A DNA stretch of 21,004 nt from Actinomyces sp. (GTDB lineage Bacteria; Actinomycetota; Actinomycetes; Actinomycetales; Actinomycetaceae), in the NCBI RefSeq assembly GCF_030530635.1, contig NZ_JAUMUL010000061.1:1-21004 (forward strand), in the 5' to 3' direction. Every line of letters begins with the position of its first letter. Within the stretch, counting starts at the first letter, position 1. Positions 7,219 through 11,759 of the stretch are shown here, piece after piece. The notes beneath the pieces were generated by a model. That model was not told the DNA's origin. It did no database searches and saw only the letters and a list, made by a program, of their open reading frames with translations. Position numbers and translations under genes: made by a program.

Positions 7219-8094
7219 GTGCACGACACCTGGAACCCCTGGCACGGCTGCCGCCGCGTCTCCGAGGGCTGCGATAACTGCTTCATGATGTTCCGTGACG
7301 CCTCCTGGGGCATCGACGGCGAGGTCATCCGCCGTGTCGGCCCCGCAGGCTTCCGCTATCCGCTCGCCGTCGACCGCACGGGTGCCTACAAGGTCCGCGC
7401 CGGGGAGATGCTGCGCGTATGCATGACTAGTGACTTCTTCCTGCGCCAGGCCGACCTCTGGCGCGAGGAGGCCTGGGAGATCATCCGTGCCCGCCCGGAC
7501 GTGAAGTTCTTTCTACTGACCAAGCGCCCCCACCGGGTCGCCCGTTGCCTGCCTGCAGACTGGGGTGACGGTTGGGACAACGTGATGCTCTCGGTGTCCA
7601 TTGAGAATCAGCGCCGCACCGACCAGCGCCTGCCCGTGCTCCTTGAGCTGCCCTTCACCCACAAGGGCGCCATGGCCGCCCCGCTGATCGGCCCCATCGA
7701 GCTGGATCGTTACTTGGTTGACGGGCAGATCGAGCAATTGATCGTGGGCGGGGAGAATTACGGTGGCGCCCGGCCACTAGACGTCGACTGGGTCCGCTCC
7801 CTGCGTGCCCAATGCGAGCATGCCGACGTGTCCATGACCTTCATCGAGACCGGCTCCACGCTGATCAAGGACGGGCGCACCTACCGGATGGGCTCCAAGC
7901 GCAACCAGTCGGTACAGGCCCACCGCTCCGGCCTGTCCTACACCGCGCAGGGGCGCCGACCCTGGCGCCTGCGCGCCCCGCTCGGCTGGGAGATACCTGC
8001 CGCCGAACTGCACGTACCTCAATTCGACGGCGACTGCCTGAACTGTGGTTCCCGCCCCATCTGCAACGGCCTGTACCAGGGACGCTGCGCCTGA
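7219..8094 (+). CDS. DUF5131 (phage Gp37/Gp68-like) protein with Cys clusters
   Basis: A 291-residue protein of the DUF5131/Gp37-Gp68 family. Its N-terminus carries the family signature TWNPWHGCRRVSEGCDNC, giving Cys11, Cys18 and Cys21 (C-x6-C-x2-C), probably a metal or Fe-S site. Further family blocks are MTSDFF, FFLLTKRPHR, NVMLSVSIENQ, APLIGPIEL and LIVGGENYGGARPLD. A second cluster at the C-terminus (Cys273, 276, 282, 290) is an additional possible metal site. GTG 7219 is chosen because AGGAGG lies 4-9 nt upstream and homology starts at once; in-frame sequence upstream to 7093 looks non-coding. The family occurs in phages and bacteria, and its reaction is not established to my knowledge. 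TGTAAAAT at 7141-7148 may be the -10 region. Confidence 0.8.
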   Translation: MHDTWNPWHGCRRVSEGCDNCFMMFRDASWGIDGEVIRRVGPAGFRYPLAVDRTGAYKVRAGEMLRVCMTSDFFLRQADLWREEAWEIIRARPDVKFFLLTKRPHRVARCLPADWGDGWDNVMLSVSIENQRRTDQRLPVLLELPFTHKGAMAAPLIGPIELDRYLVDGQIEQLIVGGENYGGARPLDVDWVRSLRAQCEHADVSMTFIETGSTLIKDGRTYRMGSKRNQSVQAHRSGLSYTAQGRRPWRLRAPLGWEIPAAELHVPQFDGDCLNCGSRPICNGLYQGRCA

Positions 8095-8145
8095 GATGCA
8101 TGGAAAACTCGGCGTCAAGTGTGCTGCGGTCGGTGTACTCGGGGG

Positions 8146-8151
8146 TAGGGT
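8146..8151 (+). promoter_or_regulatory. -10 hexamer of a probable leaderless transcript
   Basis: TAGGGT lies 6 nt before ATG 8158 and no Shine-Dalgarno is present. This matches the leaderless pattern elsewhere in the window. Confidence 0.45.
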
Positions 8152-8157
8152 CGGACT

Positions 8158-8748
8158 ATGACGACGCTTCCCTGGTCCGCAGGACACTGGCTGAACCCGC
8201 CCGCCGCAGTCGAGGAGAAGGGCGGAGACCTGCTGGTCACCGCCGTGGAGAAGTCCGACGCCTGGCGACGCACCAGTTACGGCTTCATCGTCGACACCGC
8301 CCACGCCCTGCTGGCCCCCTTCGAGCAGAACACCGCGGTCGAGGTGGACATGACCGCCGCCTTCACCGAGAACTTCGACCAGGCCGGTGTCATGGTGCGC
8401 GTCGACGCCGAGAACTGGGTCAAGGCCGGGGTGGAGTTCTCCGACGGCGCCTGCCAACTTGGCGCCGTCGTCACGGCCGGCAACTCCGACTGGTCGGTGG
8501 CACCCGTGCCCGACTGGCAGGGCAAGCGCGTGCGCATCCGCGTCAGCCGCAAGGGCGATGCGATCACCATGCGCGCCGGTCTGATTGCGCCCGACGGCAC
8601 AGCTGCGCTGCGCATGGTGCGCCTGCTGCCCTTCCCGGAGGACGCCGTAGCCGAGGCCGGCCCATTCCTGTGTGCTCCCAGTCGAGCCGGGCTGACCGTG
8701 CCCTTCCACGCCTGGCGGGTCACGGACGCGGACGTCTCCCTTCACTGA
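8158..8748 (+). CDS. DUF1349 family protein
   Basis: A 196-residue protein that fits the DUF1349 family, a concanavalin-like beta-sandwich. Recognisable are W-LNPP near the N-terminus, the TDAWRRTSYGF-like block (SDAWRRTSYGF), the beta strands around FDQAGVMVRVDAENWVKAGVEF, then LGAVVTAGNSDWS and the final GPFLCAPSRAGLTVPFHAW. Length is normal for the family (about 190-200 residues). It is a single-domain cytosolic protein without signal peptide. Proteins of this fold often bind carbohydrate, but no activity is established for DUF1349. It follows the DUF5131 gene by 63 bp and may have its own leaderless promoter. Nothing in the context reveals its job. Confidence 0.8.
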   Translation: MTTLPWSAGHWLNPPAAVEEKGGDLLVTAVEKSDAWRRTSYGFIVDTAHALLAPFEQNTAVEVDMTAAFTENFDQAGVMVRVDAENWVKAGVEFSDGACQLGAVVTAGNSDWSVAPVPDWQGKRVRIRVSRKGDAITMRAGLIAPDGTAALRMVRLLPFPEDAVAEAGPFLCAPSRAGLTVPFHAWRVTDADVSLH

Positions 8749-8873
8749 CTTCCCCCAGCAAAAGGGGATGTTCGCCCGCGGAAGGACGGATCCTCGCGCC
8801 GCAGAGGCCGTGAGGGTCTGTCGAGCGAACTCGGACCTATTGACTCCGACTCGGGCGGTGGTATCACGGGTGG

Positions 8874-8902
8874 TTGACGGGGTACCGGGCGAGCGTTACG
8901 GT
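8874..8902 (+). promoter_or_regulatory. Promoter of Y RNA 1
   Basis: TTGACG (8874-8879), a 17-nt spacer, and TACGGT (8897-8902). The predicted start near 8909 lies immediately before the 5' strand of the RNA closing stem. A second promoter-like pair, TTGACT (8840-8845) and TATCAC (8862-8867), spacer 16, lies just upstream. Confidence 0.65.
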
Positions 8903-8908
8903 ACAAGC

Positions 8909-9040
8909 GTTCGGGCGGGCCGGAGATGGTCGGTTATCGGACCGGCGGTTCGGGGTTCGAGTCCTCGTCGGCGCTTCGCCGGTAGCTCAAGGGTAGAGCG
9001 GTCGGCTCCGGTCATCGTGCCACGCCCGCTCGGACGGTCC
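8909..9040 (+). ncRNA. Y RNA 1: YrlA-type RNA with a permuted tRNA mimic
   Basis: Closing stem: GGCGGGC (8914-8920) with GCCCGCT (9024-9030), and CCGGAG (8920-8925) with CTCCGG (9006-9011). Inside lies a tRNA-like module in permuted order. GACC (8940-8943) pairs with GGTC (9000-9003), in the place of the anticodon stem. The T arm is CGGGG-TTCGAGT-CCTCG (8951-8967). The acceptor stem, TCGGCG (8968-8973) with CGCCGG (8977-8982), is closed by the loop CTT. U8-A9 equivalents are at 8983-8984. The D arm is GCTC-AAGGGTA-GAGC (8985-8999), with the GG that in tRNA contacts the T loop. This order, with fused acceptor ends, is the known form of YrlA RNAs, which bind Ro60. The location upstream of rsr agrees. 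Exact ends are inferred; I see no U-tract terminator. Confidence 0.8.
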
Positions 9041-9136
9041 ACCAGGTTCACACTTGCTCGCGCACATGTGTCCGGGGCCGATGACGTGGGGGCGTGGGAA
9101 TCGGCGCGGTGGCAGGAACGCGAGTTTGCGTCAGAT

Positions 9137-9193
9137 ACACGAGTTCCGGAGGTTTGCACGTGCCCAGCGCACGCGAAGCTCCGAAACTCGTGT
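9137..9193. repeat. Dispersed AACTCGTGT repeat forming a hairpin
   Basis: ACACGAGTTCCGGAG (9137-9151) and CTCCGAAACTCGTGT (9179-9193) form a 15-bp inverted repeat with one mismatch. Another AACTCGTGT follows at 9204-9212, leading into CTCGTGTACGAG (9206-9217). The stretch 9137-9163 is repeated on the opposite strand at 20954-20981: GCACGTGCAAACCTC versus GCACCTGCAAACCTC, then AACTCGTGT in both. This suggests a genome-wide intergenic element. The rest of 9041-9335 shows no gene. Confidence 0.6.
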
Positions 9194-9335
9194 CTTTGCA
9201 GAGAACTCGTGTACGAGACGCGGCCCGGAGTCGGAGGGATCTGAGGCGGTTCCGCGTGCAGGTAGGGACCGGGTTCTTGCGGGCGGCGTGGTAGGACGGG
9301 TGTGTCACCTCACAAACATCACCGGTGGGGATGGA

Positions 9336-9365
9336 TTGACTCGCAGGTGTGTAGGGGTCTACACT
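9336..9365 (+). promoter_or_regulatory. Promoter of Y RNA 2
   Basis: TTGACT (9336-9341), an 18-nt spacer, and TACACT (9360-9365). The start point would fall near 9372, about 20 nt before the closing stem of Y RNA 2. The promoter lies almost wholly inside the palindrome 9338-9375. Confidence 0.6.
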
Positions 9366-9375
9366 CCTGCGAGTC
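9338..9375. promoter_or_regulatory. 38-bp hyphenated palindrome covering the Y RNA 2 promoter
   Basis: The left arm, 9338-9354 (GACTCGCAGGTGTGTAG), and right arm, 9359-9375 (CTACACTCCTGCGAGTC), are 17-bp inverted repeats with a single T-T mismatch, separated by GGGT. The palindrome spans the -35 to past the -10 hexamer, as an operator or activator site would. It could also extrude as a cruciform, or fold as RNA if read from an upstream promoter. Confidence 0.7.
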
Positions 9376-9390
9376 GGCCACGGTCGATAT

Positions 9391-9508
9391 GTGCGAACGG
9401 TGCGCCGGCGGGCCGGAAGGTCTTCGGTTATCGGTATTAGTTGGTTCGACCCCAACCCTCCTCGGAGGATCCGGAGGCCGAACACACGCCCGCCTCCGCC
9501 GTTCGTGC
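9391..9508 (+). ncRNA. Y RNA 2: Y RNA with T-arm minihelix
   Basis: The closing stem is long and nearly perfect: GTGCGAACGG (9391-9400) with CCGTTCGTGC (9499-9508), and GGCGGGC (9407-9413) with GCCCGCC (9488-9494), separated by a small internal loop. CCGGA (9413-9417) can pair with TCCGG (9470-9474). The shared GGTTATCG element lies at 9426-9433. The module is a canonical T arm, GTTGG-TTCGACC-CCAAC (9440-9456), followed directly by CCTC-CTCG-GAGG (9457-9468), which would stack like a 4-bp acceptor stem capped by a tetraloop. There is no D arm. It shares 5' and 3' elements with Y RNAs 1 and 3. Ends are inferred from the stem. Confidence 0.7.
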
Positions 9509-9547
9509 AGACGGAACACGGGTGCACCCCCTGTGCTCGTGCGGGAT

Positions 9548-9633
9548 GGCGGCGGGCCGAAGCCGGTCGGTTATCGCTCTCCAACAGCGCGGTTGACACC
9601 GCTTGTCCGGCGGGCAATAACACGCCCGCCGCC
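9548..9633 (+). ncRNA. Y RNA 3: shortest member, overlapping the rsr promoter
   Basis: A perfect 10-bp closing stem: GGCGGCGGGC (9548-9557) with GCCCGCCGCC (9624-9633). The shared 5' part GGCGGGCCGAAG begins at 9551 and GGTCGGTTATCG lies at 9565-9576. The 3' elements TCCGG (9606-9610) and CACGCCCGCC (9621-9630) match those of Y RNAs 1 and 2. The central module is only a small hairpin, GCGGT-TGAC-ACCGC (9589-9602), with no convincing T or D arm. No promoter of its own is visible, so it may be cut from a transcript that begins at Y RNA 2, or be a leader element of rsr. A competing hairpin, GGCGGGC (9609-9615) with GCCCGCC (9624-9630), is possible. Confidence 0.55.
9593..9621 (+). promoter_or_regulatory. 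Likely rsr promoter inside Y RNA 3
   Basis: A perfect -35 TTGACA (9593-9598), a 17-nt spacer, and AATAAC (9616-9621, 4 of 6 consensus positions). Transcription would start near 9628, giving a leader of about 57 nt with purine-rich AGAGGGA 7 nt before the rsr ATG. Confidence 0.5.
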
Positions 9634-9684
9634 GCCCCGGCACATCTCATATCCCCGTAAGCAGGAAAGGAGAGGGAAGAAGGA

Positions 9685-11307
9685 ATGGATTACTTGAAGG
9701 GCATCAGCACTCGGCGCACGCCGCAGAGTGAGCCGGCTCGAACCGGCCAGGTGCGTAACGCCGCCGGCGGCTACGGCTTCGCGCTCGATGACGCCGCCCG
9801 CCTGCGTCGCTTCCTGATCCTGGGCGTGGACGGCGGCACCTACTACACCGACGCCCGCACGCTGGCGCTTGAGAACGCCGAGGTCCTGCACCGCATGGCG
9901 GTCGCCGACCCGCAGGGGCTGGTGAACACGATCATCGAGGTCTCCACCGCCGGTGCTGCGCCGAAGCAGAACCCGACGCTGTTCGCCCTGGCCTACGCCG
10001 CCTCCGTGCCGCAGGCCCGTGACGCCGCGCTCGCGGCGCTGCCGCGGGTGGCCCGCACCGGAACGCACCTGTTCACCTTCGCCACCTACGTCGAGCAGTT
10101 CCGTGGATGGGGGCGCGGCCTGCGCCGTGCCGTCGGTGCCTGGTACACGACCAAGACCGCCGAGCAGCTCGCCTACCAGGCGGTCAAGTACCGCCAGCGC
10201 GACGGCTGGACGCACCGCGACCTGCTGCGCCTGGCTCACCCGGCCGCCGCGGAGGCCGACATGCGCGCCACCCTCGACTGGATCGCTCACGGCACCGTAG
10301 GGGAGGAGACGCCCTCCCTGATCGAGGGCTTCGTCAAGGCTCAGGAAGTGGATGCCGTTCGGGCTGACGCCGATGCCACCTGGGCGCGGATCGTCCGCGA
10401 CTACCGCCTGACCTGGGAGATGCTGCCGGATGCGGCGCTGGCCCGGCCGGAGGTCTGGGAGGCGCTGCTCGACGCCGGGGTGCCGCTGACCGCACTCATG
10501 CGCCAGCTGCCGCGCCTGACCCGACTGGGGCTGCTGCCCGCAATGGGTGGGCGCACCGATGAGGTCTGCGCGCAGTTGACCGACACCGAGCGTCTGCGTG
10601 CCGCCCGTGTGCACCCGGTGTCCGCGCTGATCGCCCAGCGCACCTACGCCTCCGGGTTCTCCCGGCGCGGCAAGAGCGCCTGGACGCCGACGACGAAGGT
10701 CGCCGACGCCCTGGACGCCGCCTTCTATGCGGCCTTCGGTGCCGCGGAGAGTGCGGGTAAGCGCACCATGCTGGCCGTCGACGTGTCCGGCTCCATGGGT
10801 ATGCCGATCTCCGGCATGGCCTTGACGGCCCGCGAGGCGGCGGCCGCGCTGGCGCTGGTGCAACTGGCCACCGAGCCGGGTTCCGCCGCCTTCGCCTTCT
10901 CCAGCGCTCGCCCGGGATACTGGCGGCCGGCCGCCATGGCCCCGCTGGACATCAGCCCCCGTCGCCGTCTCGACGACGCGCTGAAGGCGGTGGACGCGAT
11001 GCCCTTCGGCGGCACGGATTGTGCCCTGCCCATGCTGTACGCCGCCGAGCACGACCTGGAAGTTGACACCTTCGTCATCTACACCGATAACGAGACCTGG
11101 GCCGGTGACATCCACCCGTTCCAGGCGCTGCGCCGCTACCGCGAGCACAGCGGCATCCCCGCCAGGCTCGTCGTGGTGGGAATGACCTCCACGGGCTTTT
11201 CCATCGCCGACCCGGACGACGCCGGCATGCTCGACGTCGTCGGCTTCGACACCGCGGTGCCGAACCTGATCACGGAGTTCTCACGGGGGCTCTCAGGTGG
11301 GCTCTGA
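9685..11307 (+). CDS. rsr: Ro60 orthologue (TROVE domain and vWA domain)
   Basis: A 540-residue bacterial Ro60 protein, close to the 538 residues of human Ro60. The N-terminal two thirds is a TROVE ring of helical repeats: GYGFALDDAARLRRFLILG, GGTYYTDARTL, then ALAYAASVPQARDAAL and KYRQRDGWTHRDLLRLAHP. The C-terminal vWA domain has the metal site DVSGSM (Asp366, Ser368, Ser370), a later FGGTD, and YTDNETWAG. In known systems the ring binds 3' ends of misfolded RNA and Y RNA on its outer face, and Y RNA can tether polynucleotide phosphorylase to make an RNA-degrading machine. Three Y-type RNA genes lie directly upstream on the same strand. Neither rtcB nor an rtcR-type regulator, common neighbours elsewhere, is in this window. 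The gene ends in a strong terminator. Confidence 0.95.
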   Translation: MDYLKGISTRRTPQSEPARTGQVRNAAGGYGFALDDAARLRRFLILGVDGGTYYTDARTLALENAEVLHRMAVADPQGLVNTIIEVSTAGAAPKQNPTLFALAYAASVPQARDAALAALPRVARTGTHLFTFATYVEQFRGWGRGLRRAVGAWYTTKTAEQLAYQAVKYRQRDGWTHRDLLRLAHPAAAEADMRATLDWIAHGTVGEETPSLIEGFVKAQEVDAVRADADATWARIVRDYRLTWEMLPDAALARPEVWEALLDAGVPLTALMRQLPRLTRLGLLPAMGGRTDEVCAQLTDTERLRAARVHPVSALIAQRTYASGFSRRGKSAWTPTTKVADALDAAFYAAFGAAESAGKRTMLAVDVSGSMGMPISGMALTAREAAAALALVQLATEPGSAAFAFSSARPGYWRPAAMAPLDISPRRRLDDALKAVDAMPFGGTDCALPMLYAAEHDLEVDTFVIYTDNETWAGDIHPFQALRRYREHSGIPARLVVVGMTSTGFSIADPDDAGMLDVVGFDTAVPNLITEFSRGLSGGL

Positions 11308-11328
11308 CCCGCTGCGCACAGTGCGCAA

Positions 11329-11369
11329 CCGGAGGGCGGCCGTCCCAGACGGGGACGGCCGCCCTCCGG
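11329..11369 (+). terminator. 18-bp terminator stem after rsr
   Basis: A perfect stem of 18 bp, 11329-11346 with 11352-11369, around loop AGACG; its core is GGAGGGCGGCCGTCCC. It starts 21 nt after the rsr stop. Just upstream, TGCGCAC-A-GTGCGCA (11313-11327) is a second perfect 7-1-7 inverted repeat. No U tract follows. Confidence 0.8.
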
Positions 11370-11377
11370 CACGGTCA

Positions 11378-11593
11378 ATGGGAGTATCCGATCCGTTGGC
11401 GGCGCGGGCCGCCGAGCTGCACGCCCAGGCCCTTGAGGCCGACGCCCTGGCCGCCCGCTACCGGGTCGAGCGGGACGAGATCATCGACCGGCTCCGCGAG
11501 GCCGAGCCGAAGCGCTGGTCCTACACCGCCCTCGCCCAGGCACTCGGATGCAGCCGGGAACTGATCGCACAGATCGTGCGTCGACGGCGCTGA
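11378..11593 (+). CDS. Small helix-turn-helix protein
   Basis: A 71-residue protein. The first half is an Ala/Leu/Glu-rich amphipathic helix (LAARAAELHAQALEADALAA). The second half is a probable helix-turn-helix: WSYTALAQALGCSRELIAQI, then VRRRR at the end. The form resembles short actinobacterial HTH proteins that bind DNA as dimers through a coiled coil. ATG 11378 lies only 8 nt after the terminator stem and has no good Shine-Dalgarno; TTG 11396 preceded by GGAG (11380-11383) is an alternative start. The gene may therefore depend on read-through or on a promoter I cannot see. A role in controlling rsr or the helicase downstream is possible but only inferred from position. Confidence 0.55.
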   Translation: MGVSDPLAARAAELHAQALEADALAARYRVERDEIIDRLREAEPKRWSYTALAQALGCSRELIAQIVRRRR

Positions 11594-11759
11594 TTACCGT
11601 CCGCGGAGCAAACCACTGGCAATTGGTGTCACAAGGAGGCGGTAGCCTGCACGTGTCGGTCCGCTCCCGCCCGTTCGGGCCGTCATCGGGGAGGGGCGGG
11701 CGGAAGCCCTGAACTCCCGGAAGCACAGGGCAATCCCAACCAATCCCGCACCGATTTCA

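Noticed and set aside
8940..9003. An ordinary tRNA gene
   Set aside because: T arm and D arm are present, but in reverse order with the acceptor ends joined by CTT, and no 7-nt anticodon loop can be placed. A Y RNA mimic fits better.
8768..9244. Plus-strand open frame of 158 codons over Y RNA 1
   Set aside because: It runs through the promoter, the T arm and the D arm. The translation has no domain, and the RNA structure explains the sequence.
9048..9650. Minus-strand open frame of 200 codons opposite Y RNAs 2 and 3
   Set aside because: It contains the kind of peptide typical of antisense tRNA-like sequence. It is antisense to structured RNA genes and carries no motif.
9571..11148. Minus-strand open frame of 525 codons
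   Set aside because: It is a mirror of the rsr coding sequence in GC-rich DNA. The plus-strand TROVE/vWA motifs are unambiguous.
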